DNA from: Streptococcus merionis DSM 19192
Lineage (GTDB): Bacteria; Bacillota; Bacilli; Lactobacillales; Streptococcaceae
Reading direction: 5' to 3'
DNA length: 64,000 nt
NCBI RefSeq assembly: GCF_000380085.1
Contig: NZ_KB904557.1
Coordinates: 62,001-126,000, forward strand
Positions within the stretch are counted from its first letter, which is position 1; every line of letters begins with the position of its first letter. Below the pieces are notes generated by a model that was given only the letters and a program-made list of their open reading frames with translations, did not search any database and was not told where the DNA came from. Positions 54,028-64,000 of this stretch are shown here, piece after piece. A program made the translations under genes and the position numbers.

Positions 54028-54687
54028 CTAGACCAAATAAGACATGGCCAGAGCAACAGCATTCCAAAGCATGTGAGCCGCTATCGCAAGCTCCAAGCGG
54101 CCTGTCTTGTACCGCAGAAAGGCAAAGACTGCACCCATACCAAAGTAGATAACCCAAGCACCAATATGGCTGGGCCCGTGCAGCCAAGCAAAGAAAATCG
54201 TGCCAACTAGCAGGCCTATCCTAGGAAATTTGGGAAAGAGCAAGTCTGGAATAGCTGCACGACAAAGAATTTCTTCAAAAATCGGAGCCGAAACCACCAC
54301 CATAATCATGGCTAAAAAAACCGGAATCGTGGTAAAGAGATTTTCCAGAGTTTCTTGATTGGCCATCTCGGTCGCTCCCTGACTTTCCATAATCACGGAA
54401 CCCAAAAGAGAAATACCCCAAATAGCAGGATAGGAGAGCACTAGTAATTTCAAATGATTTGACGTCAGCCAATTCATTGATAAACTGAGCCAACCTTTAA
54501 GGTAAGCATAGGCAATAGCAGACCAGCACAAGCCCAGCATAAGACTAGTAATCAATAGAGTCTCCATAATCGTAAAACCAGTTCCAGACTCCGATTGGAA
54601 CAGAATCAGCGTTCCACCAAATTGGGACATGACCAAAAGCAAGAAACAAACCCCAATGCCTTTAGCCTTAGATAAAATAGTCTTCAT
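54028..54687 (-). CDS. CPBP family intramembrane glutamic endopeptidase
   Basis: 219 residues from ATG 54687 behind AAGGAG. About six membrane helices; motif 1 EEILCRAAI (EExxxR), motif 2 FAWLHG and motif 3 HMLWNA are the catalytic signatures of the CPBP (Abi/CAAX-protease-like) family. Members process peptides or confer bacteriocin immunity. It has a paralogue directly upstream. Confidence 0.9.
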   Translation of the reverse strand: MKTILSKAKGIGVCFLLLVMSQFGGTLILFQSESGTGFTIMETLLITSLMLGLCWSAIAYAYLKGWLSLSMNWLTSNHLKLLVLSYPAIWGISLLGSVIMESQGATEMANQETLENLFTTIPVFLAMIMVVVSAPIFEEILCRAAIPDLLFPKFPRIGLLVGTIFFAWLHGPSHIGAWVIYFGMGAVFAFLRYKTGRLELAIAAHMLWNAVALAMSYLV

Positions 54688-54750
54688 AAGCACTCCTTCA
54701 CGAACAGTTACCATACTAAGATAGCACATGAAGAGGCAAATAGCAAGCTA

Positions 54751-55410
54751 TCACAAGAGGAAGATAATACTAAGAAAGGCGATAAAATTGTTAACCATGT
54801 GAACAGCGATGGGCACTTCCAAAGACTTGCTGAGGTAGTAAGAAATGCTCAACACCCCTCCCATGGAAAGATAAACCAACCAACTCCCTAAGTCAGTAGG
54901 CATATGCACCAGAGCAAAAGTTACGATACTGACTAGGTAGGCTACTAAAATATTATTCGGACTCAGCTTTTTAAAGACAATCCCTCTAAAAATAATTTCC
55001 TCGCAAATCGGCGCAGTAACGACCAGCAACAGGAAGTATAGAGGCAGGGGCACCACCTTAACCAGCGCCTCAACGACCTCCTGATTACTTGTCGTTTGAA
55101 CATTGAAAAGATAACTGATAGCAATATTCAGCCCTAGGATTACCAAATAACCTAGGCCTATAATCGCTAAATTTTGGGGTTTGAAATAGTGAGCTTTAGG
55201 CTCCCAAAAGCCCATCCTAGAAGCATAAACAATACAGCCAGCGATGACAAAAACGAGAAGTAAGCCAATAACTACAAAAATCACTGGCCCTATTGCCATC
55301 CTTCCTTGACCCGCTACAGCCAATGCAATCCCTAAAAAGAATGATGGTAATTGATACACGATAAACAAAGCAATCGCATGTAAGACAAATTTTAGTTTTT
55401 CCCAGAACAT
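54751..55410 (-). CDS. CPBP family intramembrane glutamic endopeptidase
   Basis: 219 residues, same fold as its neighbour: EEIIFRGIVF, FALVHMP and HMVNN. Ribosome site GGAGT. Tandem paralogues of this kind often come from duplication in bacteriocin immunity or regulator loci. It follows a broken membrane-protein gene and a broken regulator gene on the same strand. Confidence 0.9.
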   Translation of the reverse strand: MFWEKLKFVLHAIALFIVYQLPSFFLGIALAVAGQGRMAIGPVIFVVIGLLLVFVIAGCIVYASRMGFWEPKAHYFKPQNLAIIGLGYLVILGLNIAISYLFNVQTTSNQEVVEALVKVVPLPLYFLLLVVTAPICEEIIFRGIVFKKLSPNNILVAYLVSIVTFALVHMPTDLGSWLVYLSMGGVLSISYYLSKSLEVPIAVHMVNNFIAFLSIIFLL

Positions 55411-55423
55411 AGAGACTCCTTAT

Positions 55424-55881
55424 TTATAAAATAGATTGTAACAAGGCTTTGATAAGGACAAAACCTAAGAACAGCGCATACAGCATAATCATCAGTAACA
55501 AGCGAGGATCCAAGACTATTCCTGCAAAGGCGTCTAGAAGCAGCAAAACGACAATGATCAGTATAGCTAAGATCAGCGTCAACGAACTAGCCATCCGAGT
55601 GATTTCCTGATTTCCTGATTTCTTTCATCGTATGTTTTAATATATTCTTCGTTTAACAGTTTAGGATGCTTTAAAATCCAAAAAATTCTGCCTGAAATGA
55701 TCAAAAATCCAACACCCATACCAACAAGCATCCCTTTTGAAAAAGACTCTACCTCAAGTGTAACAGCTAGAATCGCCAATACACAGCTCAACCCTACTGC
55801 ACCAACCAGTAGATAACGTAAAAACTTCTCAAAACTTTTCTTATCCTTCTTTTGATTTGATACCAATAATTTTTGTAACAT
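55424..55881 (-). pseudogene. four-helix membrane protein, frameshifted at an 8-bp tandem repeat
   Basis: ATG 55881 (MLQKLLVSNQKK) with GGAGG ahead reads two helices and TYDERNQEI, then ends after a few codons at 55579. At 55602-55623 the plus strand has GATTTCCT twice plus a partial copy. Removing one 8-base unit joins the frame to a downstream region coding MASSLTLILAIL...LLQSIL with two more helices, giving about 150 residues ending at 55424. The YDERN motif is common in membrane proteins paired with XRE regulators, and such a gene lies upstream. Confidence 0.7.
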
Positions 55882-55893
55882 ATAATCCTCCAC

Positions 55894-56101
55894 CTAATCC
55901 TCATTCAACTCATCAAAAACAAAAATGTCTTCGATAGTGGTATTAAAAAACTTTGCAATCTTATAAGCCAGCTCAAGCGATGCATTGTAGCGGCCTTTTT
56001 CGAGTGAAATAATGGTCTGTCTCGTCACACTAAGTTCATCAGCCCAGTTCGGCCTGACTCAGTTTCTGTGCTTTACGCAGAGCCTGAATATGATTTTCCA
56101 G
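55894..56101 (-). pseudogene. XRE-family regulator with one-base insertion
   Basis: Translation [17 protein letters not shown], shift, [20 protein letters not shown], then [19 protein letters not shown] is a typical 65-70-residue XRE regulator. An extra G (GGG for GG near 56045) breaks it at the start of the recognition region. GGAGG is present, but the start codon there is CTG, a further anomaly. It partners the membrane-protein gene downstream; both are broken. Confidence 0.75.
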
Positions 56102-56180
56102 CAGCCCCTCCTCTCTTAATCAAGCAGGATTTTCATCCCTTATTTTTGTCAAGCGTGTTTTACATTTTTTTGAAAAAATT

Positions 56181-56210
56181 TCAAAAAAAGAAACTGACCG
56201 AAGTCAGTCC
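56181..56210 (-). terminator. terminator of the oxidase-like gene
   Basis: Minus strand ACTGAC-TTCG-GTCAGT then TTCTTTTTTTG: a stable UUCG tetraloop hairpin. Confidence 0.85.
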
Positions 56211-56229
56211 TTCATATCAATTGATACGC

Positions 56230-56685
56230 TTAAACAATCGTTCTTGTTGTTGCGCCGTTCTCACAGCCAACAGTAAAAACATACTTATGCCCTTGAGTTA
56301 GGCTGTGATAAAAGCCTTGCCCTTCGTAGAGTTGGAAAACTTGAACGCCTTCCTGGTCCTCCTTGCTCGGATAGACGTAGTTGACATAGGGATTATCCTT
56401 AAGCAACTCCTCCAGTCGCTCGCGTCCAAGCTGCTTAACGCGTCCTTCAATCCGAATAACCTGAATCAGATAATCTTCTTGAGACATAGCTGTAATAGCT
56501 ACATGCTCTGTATCGAGCATTTGACGATAAAAGTTCGTGGTTGTACCAGTCATAAAGAAGACCCCTTGTTCATTGGCTACTCCTATATGAGCATGGCGGG
56601 CATGAGGAAGACCATCTTTATCCACCGTCGCAAAGACTGCCACTTTCATATCTTCTAAAATCGTCATAATTTCTTTAACTTTCAT
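56230..56685 (-). CDS. pyridoxamine 5'-phosphate oxidase-fold (FMN-binding split barrel) protein
   Basis: 151 residues of the PNPOx-like fold: FATVDKDGLPHARHAHIG, VFFMTGTTTNFYRQML and the following IEGRVKQLGRERLEELL. Such proteins bind FMN, F420 or haem; the substrate is unknown and it should not be taken as true PdxH. GGAGG ahead lies at the end of a family B repeat. Confidence 0.85.
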   Translation of the reverse strand: MKVKEIMTILEDMKVAVFATVDKDGLPHARHAHIGVANEQGVFFMTGTTTNFYRQMLDTEHVAITAMSQEDYLIQVIRIEGRVKQLGRERLEELLKDNPYVNYVYPSKEDQEGVQVFQLYEGQGFYHSLTQGHKYVFTVGCENGATTRTIV

Positions 56686-56696
56686 AAGCCCTCCTT

Positions 56697-56850
56697 AGTC
56701 AAGATACAAAGGCGTTTAAAATATGTCAGAAAACAAGAGAGTGACTGATGATTCTTTGGACACAAGAGAAGTCACGTATTCCATCAAGTACCTTAGCTTG
56801 AGTTTGTTTCTGAAATCGCTTTCTATTACATTTTATTATAACAAATTCTG
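56697..56850 (-). repeat. repeat family B copy forming the leader of the oxidase-like gene
   Basis: On the minus strand an ATAATAAAAT promoter-like start near 56835 leads to GTGACTTCTCTTGTGTC, ATCATCAGTCACTCTC, TTTTCTGAC and CCTTTGTATCTTGACTAAGGAGG, with the same order as before pepA. The rest of the gap to 57170 holds the tig terminator and no gene. Confidence 0.6.
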
Positions 56851-57068
56851 AGAGATTTGAAAAGGGATTCATAGCTCCCTAACACGCCAAATGCAGGGAA
56901 AATTTTGAAAACAGGAAAATATATATCGAGGGACTTTTAACCTCCTATTCGATAGAAAATCAGCACTTTCTTTGATTTTTGCTATTTCAAAAAATGAAAG
57001 GAATTTTTCTTCATGGGTTTTCTCCTGCTTCATCGGGCTTACTTTAACAACAAAAACTCTAAAAACAA

Positions 57069-57118
57069 AAAAACTGCATGAAGGCTACGTTCAACAAACG
57101 TTGTTTCCATGCAGTTTT
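57069..57118 (-). terminator. tig terminator, shared sequence with the 8.44 kb hairpin
   Basis: AAACTGCATGAA and CATGCAGTTT arms, minus-strand tail TTTTTTTG. The arms and flank AAACTCTAAAAACA recur at 8.42-8.49 kb. Confidence 0.75.
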
Positions 57119-57170
57119 ATGATTAATGTCGTCTGGCAAGAGCTAACTTTTTGCCAGTTTCTTTAAAATC

Positions 57171-58454
57171 TTATTTTACTTTAGCGGTGCTTGTGATTAC
57201 TTCTACCGCTTTCTTGATAGCAATATCATGCTTCAACATATCTTCAGAAAGCAGGCTACGCACTTGCTCAACTGGCATACCATATTCGTTAGCCAATGTT
57301 TGAATTTCATTTTCGATATCTTCGTCAGTTGCTTCAAAACCTTCTGCCTTAGCAATCGCTTCAATAACAAGGTTAGTTTTCGTACGCTTGTCAGCATCAG
57401 CTTCATGTTGCTTGTGAAGATCGTCCTGAGTTGTACCAGTGATTTGGTAGTACATTTCTGGAGTGATTCCTTGACGTTGGATATTACCTAAAAATTCGTT
57501 CATCGCACGGTGTACTTCTTCGTGAACCATTTCTTCTGGAAGATCAACGATTTCAGCATTTTCAACTGCAAGTTCAATCGCTGCAGCTTCTACCGCGTCA
57601 TTGTAAGCTTCTTCTTTGTTGGCTTCTAATTCTTTACGGTACTTAGCTTTCAACTCGTCCAGTGTTTCCACTTCTTCATCCAAGTCTTTAGCCAATTCGT
57701 CATCCAAATCTGGAACTTCCTTAGTCTTCACCTCGTGGATAGTAGACACGAAGACAGCATCTTTGCCAGCCAAGTCTTTTGCTTGGTAGTCTTCTGGGAA
57801 AGTTACTTCAACATTAACCGTTTCGCCAGCTTCGTGACCTACCAATTGGTCTTCAAAGCCTGGGATAAATGAACCTGAACCAAGTTCAAGTGAGTAGTTA
57901 TCCCCTTTGCCACCGTCGAACTCAACACCATCAACAGAACCAACAAAGTCAATCACAACAGTATCGCCGTTTTCAGCCTTATCTTCTTTGATCACCAATT
58001 CAGCCAAACGGTTACGCTCGCGCTCAAGACGTGCATCAACTTCTTCATCAGTGACTTCTTTTGTATCTTCTACAGAGACTTCAAGGTTTTTGTAGTCACC
58101 CAATTTCACTTCTGGCTTAGTGACAACTTCAGCAGTAATAGTCCAATCTTGACCTTTTTCCATAGAAGCGATGTCAATTTTTGGTTGTGCAACCACTTCG
58201 ATACCTGCTTCTTTAACAGCTGCTTCATAAGCGTCTGGCAAAAGGTTGTTCAAAGCGTCTTGGTAAAGCGCTTCTTCACCAAAACGTTGGTTGAAGACAG
58301 GACGTGGCAGGTGACCCTTACGAAAACCTGGTACTGCGATATCCTTTTTCATTTTGTTGAAAACTTTCGTCAACTCAGGTTGGATATCCGCTTGTGCGAT
58401 AGTGAAAGTCAACACACCGTGGTTTGTTTCTTTTGTTTCGAATGATACAGACAT
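57171..58454 (-). CDS. tig: trigger factor (peptidyl-prolyl isomerase chaperone)
   Basis: 427 residues. Ribosome-binding domain with signature [13 protein letters not shown], a central FKBP domain ([34 protein letters not shown]) and a helical chaperone domain. It binds nascent chains at the ribosome exit. In streptococci (as RopA) it also affects secretion of virulence proteins. Own promoter and terminator. Confidence 0.97.
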   Translation of the reverse strand: MSVSFETKETNHGVLTFTIAQADIQPELTKVFNKMKKDIAVPGFRKGHLPRPVFNQRFGEEALYQDALNNLLPDAYEAAVKEAGIEVVAQPKIDIASMEKGQDWTITAEVVTKPEVKLGDYKNLEVSVEDTKEVTDEEVDARLERERNRLAELVIKEDKAENGDTVVIDFVGSVDGVEFDGGKGDNYSLELGSGSFIPGFEDQLVGHEAGETVNVEVTFPEDYQAKDLAGKDAVFVSTIHEVKTKEVPDLDDELAKDLDEEVETLDELKAKYRKELEANKEEAYNDAVEAAAIELAVENAEIVDLPEEMVHEEVHRAMNEFLGNIQRQGITPEMYYQITGTTQDDLHKQHEADADKRTKTNLVIEAIAKAEGFEATDEDIENEIQTLANEYGMPVEQVRSLLSEDMLKHDIAIKKAVEVITSTAKVK

Positions 58455-58490
58455 TGATGTCTCTCCTTAAATTTTATTACATACCTTACA

Positions 58491-58518
58491 ATTCTACCAT
58501 AAGACAGCGATTTTTCAA
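58491..58518 (-). promoter_or_regulatory. tig promoter
   Basis: Minus strand -35 TTGAAA (58518-58513), 16-base spacer with TG before -10 TAGAAT (58496-58491). GGAG precedes the ATG at 58454. The rest of the gap to mutY (58519-58759) shows no gene. Confidence 0.65.
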
Positions 58519-58759
58519 AGGTTTTTGCTAGTTTTTGGAAAAAAAGCTGCGCGGCTAACTCAATTTTAAGGTAACCTTTAAATGACGACACAATCAAAAT
58601 CACAGTTCGTACTCCTGAAACTTCTAATTAAAGGTGTAACGAACAAAACGAATGCAAAACAAGGGCTTCACTAAAGATTAAGACTGCAGCAATTAGGTTT
58701 TCCATGTGTCCATACCACCCTACTTAGAAAATATTATTCGTTAGGCATAAAGCCTTGAT

Positions 58760-59911
58760 TCAAGAAAGTCCTGCCAAATAGGCTTCAACCATTTTCTTCT
58801 GAGGAGTTGCAAAGGGATAGGCTTCAAAGTCTTCTAGTCCAACCCACTCCAATTGGTAGTCTGCTGGTAGCTGATCAGTCACAACCACTCCTTCAATCAA
58901 TTCAATCTGCCACTTCTGATGACTGAAAACATGCTTAACCGTGGGAAAAGTCTGATTAGACCAGTCGGGAGTCAGCTGGTATTTTTCCTCAAAAGTTGTT
59001 GTCTGAGACAAGCTTTCCATAACCACTTCTTGCTCTTGCTCAAAGAGGTTCAACTGTTGGCTGACGAGCTGAGTTTCTAGGATTGGAAAAGACCAGAAGC
59101 CTGCCAAGAGACGACCCTGCTTATTTTTTTCCAGCAAGTAGTCACCATCCTGATTGCGAATGACAAAGGCTTGAATCTGGATAGGGCGAGGCTTTTTCTT
59201 AGGTTCCTTAATAGGATACTTAGCCATTGTCCCATTTTGGTAGGCTGCGCTAAAGTCCTTAACTGGACTTTCTTCCGGTCGAGGATTTTTAGGGTTCTCA
59301 ATGTCCGTTCCTAAGTCCATCAAGGCCTGATTAAAGTCTCCTGGGCGCGCCGGATCAATCAGTATTTCCATTATAGCTTGGAAGATTTTTCGATTTTTGG
59401 GATTGCCGATATCATAATCTACCTCGAACAATCTAGCCATAACCCGCATGACATTGCCATCAACTGCAGGCTCTGGCAAGCCAAAAGCAATACTTGCGAT
59501 AGCACCTGCTGTATAGGGACCGATTCCCTTGAGACTGGCAATTGCCTCGTAAGTCTGAGGAAAAATGCCATCAAAATCAGTCATAATCTGCTGGGCTGCT
59601 GCCTGCATGTTTCGCACTCTAGAATAATAGCCCAGCCCCTCCCAAGCTTTGAGCAAGCGCTCCTCCTCGGCCTTAGCCAAATCAGCCACAGTCGGAAACC
59701 AGTCTAAAAATCGCTCGAAGTAGGGAAGCACTGTGATCACCTGAGTCTGCTGGAGCATAATTTCTGAAACCCAGATATAGTAAGGATTCGTCGTCCTGCG
59801 CCAAGGCAAGTCACGCTTGTTGGCATCATACCAGTCTAACAGCGCCTTACGAAAGGCAATAATCTTGTCTTCTGGCCACATCGTAATGCCATAATCTTGT
59901 AAATCTAACAT
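58760..59911 (-). CDS. mutY: A/G-specific adenine glycosylase MutY lacking the 4Fe-4S cysteines
   Basis: 383 residues. The catalytic Glu is in EIMLQQTQV, the helix-hairpin-helix is LKGIGPYTAGAIASIAF and the catalytic Asp follows in PAVDGNV; the C-terminal NUDIX-like domain recognises 8-oxoguanine. It removes A mispaired with 8-oxoG. The segment that normally holds four cysteines reads DIENPKNPRPEESPVKDFSA with none, so the cluster is absent, as known for some lactic acid bacteria. Start 59911 agrees with relatives (MLDLxxYG...MW), though the ribosome site is weak. Confidence 0.93.
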   Translation of the reverse strand: MLDLQDYGITMWPEDKIIAFRKALLDWYDANKRDLPWRRTTNPYYIWVSEIMLQQTQVITVLPYFERFLDWFPTVADLAKAEEERLLKAWEGLGYYSRVRNMQAAAQQIMTDFDGIFPQTYEAIASLKGIGPYTAGAIASIAFGLPEPAVDGNVMRVMARLFEVDYDIGNPKNRKIFQAIMEILIDPARPGDFNQALMDLGTDIENPKNPRPEESPVKDFSAAYQNGTMAKYPIKEPKKKPRPIQIQAFVIRNQDGDYLLEKNKQGRLLAGFWSFPILETQLVSQQLNLFEQEQEVVMESLSQTTTFEEKYQLTPDWSNQTFPTVKHVFSHQKWQIELIEGVVVTDQLPADYQLEWVGLEDFEAYPFATPQKKMVEAYLAGLS

Positions 59912-59954
59912 AGAACTATTTTAGCAAAATCCAGACCATTCAGCAAAAAGCAAA

Positions 59955-60015
59955 GCAGGAGTAAGACAAAAATCATAATTTCGAAGAAATCGATTTTGTA
60001 GTCTCAGCCCCTGCG
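59955..60015. repeat. short copy of the dispersed hairpin repeat
   Basis: GGAGTAAGACAAAAATC, TTTCGAAGAAA and CGATTTTGTAGTCTCAGCCCC form a hairpin related to the modules at 47.24 and 47.57 kb. It lies upstream of mutY on its antisense side. Confidence 0.6.
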
Positions 60016-60080
60016 TCTATTTCATTGACGGTGAAATTTTTAAAATGCTAGGACTTTCGTCCCTGTTCAGCTCTATCATC

Positions 60081-60607
60081 TTAATAACACAAGCGAGCAC
60101 GGCCTCCTTTGCCTTCAGCCATCTGCTCAGCATATAGGATATAAACTTTGCCAGATGAAGCCAGCACACACAAGATAATCTGCTTAACAAAATTGCCTTT
60201 TTCACCCTCAAAGCGACCATCGGTTGAGATGTTGCCTTCCTGAATGAGGTCGTTGGAGATAAGCACCTCATCAATGCATCCTTCGTGCACAACACCAGCA
60301 AGATCTTCAAAATGCTCATCGAGCCCGAATTCTGGACTGGTTTCTTTGAATCGCTAAAGAAGCGCTTCTTGTTGCTCATTGCGGAGTGACTTGATAAAGT
60401 CCTGTGCTTGGGCAGCGATTTCTAGATCGGTCAATTTAGCACCAGACACTTCAAGGCCCAAGTCTAGTAGACCTTGGTATTTGCTGATTTCTCTAAAAGC
60501 TGCCTAGTTTTCAGCTAAAGCATAGAGAATCAAGACAAGTTCTGGTTGCCCTGATTTTCAACCAAAACATTATCCACATAAGTAGGAGACACCTCTAAAA
60601 AACTCAT
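60081..60607 (-). pseudogene. decayed hypothetical gene
   Basis: From ATG 60607 (MSFLEVSPTYVDNVLVENQG) a frameshift leads to LVLILYALAEN, then TAG, then AAFREISKYQGLLDLGLEV...EQQEALL, a second TAG, then RFKETSPEFGLDEHFEDL and a final open frame IDEVLISNDLIQEGNIS...GGRARLCY. Read through, it is one protein of about 170 residues of unknown function with three lesions. Both amber codons fit CAG to TAG changes. Confidence 0.65.
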
Positions 60608-60883
60608 TTGGACAAAATAGATTGTTGATTTGATAATGTTTCTAACAACCCTCTTTGGATTTTTTTAGTTTTTAGAGGTGCCCCAGAAAGAATCTTGTTC
60701 CATCCAAAATTCCAGTTACCTAAAACTTACTTTGAGACATCTCAAAGCCAGTAACTTTAGTCTCCCCTTTTTGACACATATCAACAGTTTAAAGGTTTAA
60801 AGGTTAAGATCTAAAGTTTTATTGTATGGGCTTCCATGCTACAGCATAGCATATTCGTGTTTGCGAACCAATCTATTCTTGAT

Positions 60884-61714
60884 TTATCTCTTACGAGTAA
60901 GCCTTTCAAAATGAATCGCTAGATAGGTTAACTCATCAATCGTAATGGTTTTATTGTAGTGTTCTTCCAAATAGGTTTGAATTTTAGTTGCCTGCCTCAT
61001 TCCCTCTGGCATTGTTCGACAGATTTGGTCAAATAGAGCTTGATTACCGTCTTGAAGCATCTTATCCGCAAAAAAGCGTTCCGCGAAGAATCGAATATGC
61101 GTGATAAAACGTTGGTAACTTATTTCATCATTTTTGAAGTGCACATTCAGTGAATATCGCACTAAAGTTTCCAAATCCCCAATCAACTTAGCGATGCGAC
61201 TTGCATCACTTTTGTCAGAACTTTGCTGGGCATTAATAAAATGAAAAGCGATATTGGCAGCTTCTGCTTCTGGCAAGGAAATATTAAAGGTCTTATTAAG
61301 AAGTTTGATAGCATAATAACCTATTTGATATTCTTTACCATAGTAAGATTTTATTTCCCAGAAAACTTTGTTATCAAAGACGAATCCTTTTTCAAAACGT
61401 TCAACTGCAAAGTAGATGTGATCTGTAAGTCCAATCCAAAGTGAATCCTGTAAAGGAGTATTCAGCACTTGCTTTGCTTGTTCAATAATATCTTGAGCTA
61501 AATCAAAATAGATAGATGGTACTTCATTTAATAAACCTAGTAGGTGTTGAGCTTGAGGGGTATTGACTGATTGAAATAACTTATCAATGCTAGAGATTAG
61601 GACGGTTTCACCTTGCTTTTTCCCAAAACCAATCCCTTTTCCTAACGCAATTTTTTCAATCCCTTCATCGTCCACTAAAACTACGCTAGAATTCAATACC
61701 TTTTTGATAATCAT
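60884..61714 (-). CDS. licT: BglG/LicT family transcription antiterminator
   Basis: 276 residues: RNA-binding CAT domain (MIIKKVLNSSVVLVDDEG, GKGIGFGKK) and two PRD domains with histidines in LTDHIYFAVERF, ANIAFHFINAQ, ITHIRFFAERFF and LAIHFERL. It binds a ribonucleic antiterminator in the leader of beta-glucoside operons when sugar is present. It is last in the operon; the target leader would be upstream of the PTS gene, beyond the right edge. Confidence 0.93.
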   Translation of the reverse strand: MIIKKVLNSSVVLVDDEGIEKIALGKGIGFGKKQGETVLISSIDKLFQSVNTPQAQHLLGLLNEVPSIYFDLAQDIIEQAKQVLNTPLQDSLWIGLTDHIYFAVERFEKGFVFDNKVFWEIKSYYGKEYQIGYYAIKLLNKTFNISLPEAEAANIAFHFINAQQSSDKSDASRIAKLIGDLETLVRYSLNVHFKNDEISYQRFITHIRFFAERFFADKMLQDGNQALFDQICRTMPEGMRQATKIQTYLEEHYNKTITIDELTYLAIHFERLTRKR

Positions 61715-61761
61715 CCTCTATCCCCACTTTAAATAATTGATTTATACTATAACACACGATT

Positions 61762-63222
<1,461 letters not shown>

Positions 63223-64000
63223 TTATTTCACCTCGTCCTTCCGTGACACAATCATCACTTCTTCACTATGAGCAACCTGACCACCACTCTTTTTAATGTT
63301 CAATTCGTAATCATTTTGGTTTGTTACTAAAGCCATAACCGTCGTATCATATCCTGCCCCTTCAATGACTGGAATATCAAATTCAAGTAAGACATCTCCA
63401 GGCTCAACAATAGCGCCCGCTTCAACCTTAGGATAAAATCCTTTTCCTTGTAATTGTACGGTATCAATGCCAACATGGAAAAGAATTTCTGCACCATTCT
63501 CTGCTGTCAAAGCAATAGCATGGCCTGTCTCATAAACAAGACTAATCTCTCCAGCAACAGGAGCATAAAGAGTTCCATTAGATGGCACAATAGCCAATCC
63601 ATCACCAACAAGTTTTGATGCAAATACAGAGTCGTTTACGCTCTCAAGAGCAACTACTTCACCATCAACAGGTGAAACAAAAGTCACTTCTACTTTCTCA
63701 GTTTTATCTTGAATTTCTTCGGTAGCCGTATCTTTAAATGTAATAAAAGTGAAGATGAAAGATAAGACGATTGAAATGGCAAAAGCAATCCAGGCGTTCA
63801 TAAAGTTTGAACCGCCATTCGGATCAATATACATTGTCATTGTTGCCAAACCAGGACCAACTAGCGCAAATCCTTTTAGAGCTGTCAAGCCAATGGCAAT
63901 ACCACCAAAGAAAGAACTAGCAACAACGCTGTAAAGAACCTTACGATGTTGAATGGTAACACCATAAAGAGCAGGTTCAGTTATTCCGAATAATGCTGAA
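63223..64000 (-). CDS. bglP: beta-glucoside PTS EIIBCA, C-terminal part (5' end beyond window)
   Basis: About 259 C-terminal codons. The frame enters at SALFGITEPALYGVTIQHRK, the EIIC signature, continues with the last membrane helices, and ends in an EIIA-Glc domain with the phospho-histidine in ILFHVGIDTV. The frame is open to the window edge, so the annotation is partial. First gene of the bgl operon. Confidence 0.93.
   Translation of the reverse strand, partial: SALFGITEPALYGVTIQHRKVLYSVVASSFFGGIAIGLTALKGFALVGPGLATMTMYIDPNGGSNFMNAWIAFAISIVLSFIFTFITFKDTATEEIQDKTEKVEVTFVSPVDGEVVALESVNDSVFASKLVGDGLAIVPSNGTLYAPVAGEISLVYETGHAIALTAENGAEILFHVGIDTVQLQGKGFYPKVEAGAIVEPGDVLLEFDIPVIEGAGYDTTVMALVTNQNDYELNIKKSGGQVAHSEEVMIVSRKDEVK

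Overview
The window looks like chromosomal DNA of a low-GC Streptococcus, most like Streptococcus suis. This rests on gene content and order I recognise (trxB-DUF4059-amino-acid ABC, pncB-nadE, groES/groEL beside ssbB, tkt close to the ula cluster), on strong AGGAGG-type ribosome sites with extended -10 promoters, and on many copies of long hairpin-rich intergenic repeats of a kind I associate with S. suis. The species is an inference. No rRNA, tRNA or CRISPR array was found.

Layout. (1) 1-3.7 kb: sugar-acid locus, with a KDPG-type aldolase (cut by the window edge) and a PTS EIIBC on the minus strand, divergent from a mannonate-dehydratase-like enzyme and a GntR regulator. (2) 3.7-6.1 kb: yqeG-yqeH-yhbY ribosome-assembly operon behind a possible attenuator leader. 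(3) 6.2-22 kb: housekeeping genes on the minus strand: pepO, pepC, pncB-nadE, trxB-DUF218, DUF4059, an amino-acid ABC pair, a DEAD-box helicase, fba and tkt. (4) 22-26.7 kb: allulose-6-phosphate epimerase with a fructose-type PTS and its PRD activator. (5) 27-35.8 kb: complete L-ascorbate (ula) utilisation cluster, ulaABCDEF-ulaR-ulaG, interrupted by repeats. Ascorbate-derived pentose phosphate and allulose-derived fructose 6-phosphate both feed the tkt/fba pathway next door.

(6) 36.1-42.3 kb: one 2033-residue cell-wall-anchored adhesin made of SpaA-like and VaFE (Thr-Gln ester) domains. Its promoter has perfect -35 and -10 boxes separated by a spacer containing 14 consecutive G: a probable slipped-strand, phase-variable promoter, and the most striking signal in the window. 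(7) 42.4-47.3 kb: a decayed mobile or accessory segment with a DUF4145 protein, a Cro/CI-like repressor with an operator inside its own promoter, a divergent 52-residue gene, a class II Fic protein preceded by direct repeats, broken small genes, an ISL3-family transposase remnant and a likely integrase remnant.

(8) 47.6-53.8 kb: groESL (CIRCE plus CtsR box), ssbB with a competence box, broken HIT and NUDIX genes, ytpR-thioredoxin-DUF4651 and pepA. (9) 54-60.6 kb: two CPBP-family membrane proteases, a frameshifted regulator/membrane-protein pair, a flavin-fold oxidase relative, tig, a MutY without iron-sulfur cysteines, and a decayed hypothetical gene. (10) 60.9-64 kb: beta-glucoside PTS, 6-phospho-beta-glucosidase and LicT-type antiterminator, cut by the right edge.

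Two dispersed repeat families lie between genes. One is a set of composite hairpin elements; the other ends in a ribosome-binding site and appears to carry a promoter and leader in front of pepA, a pyridoxamine-oxidase-like gene and ulaB.
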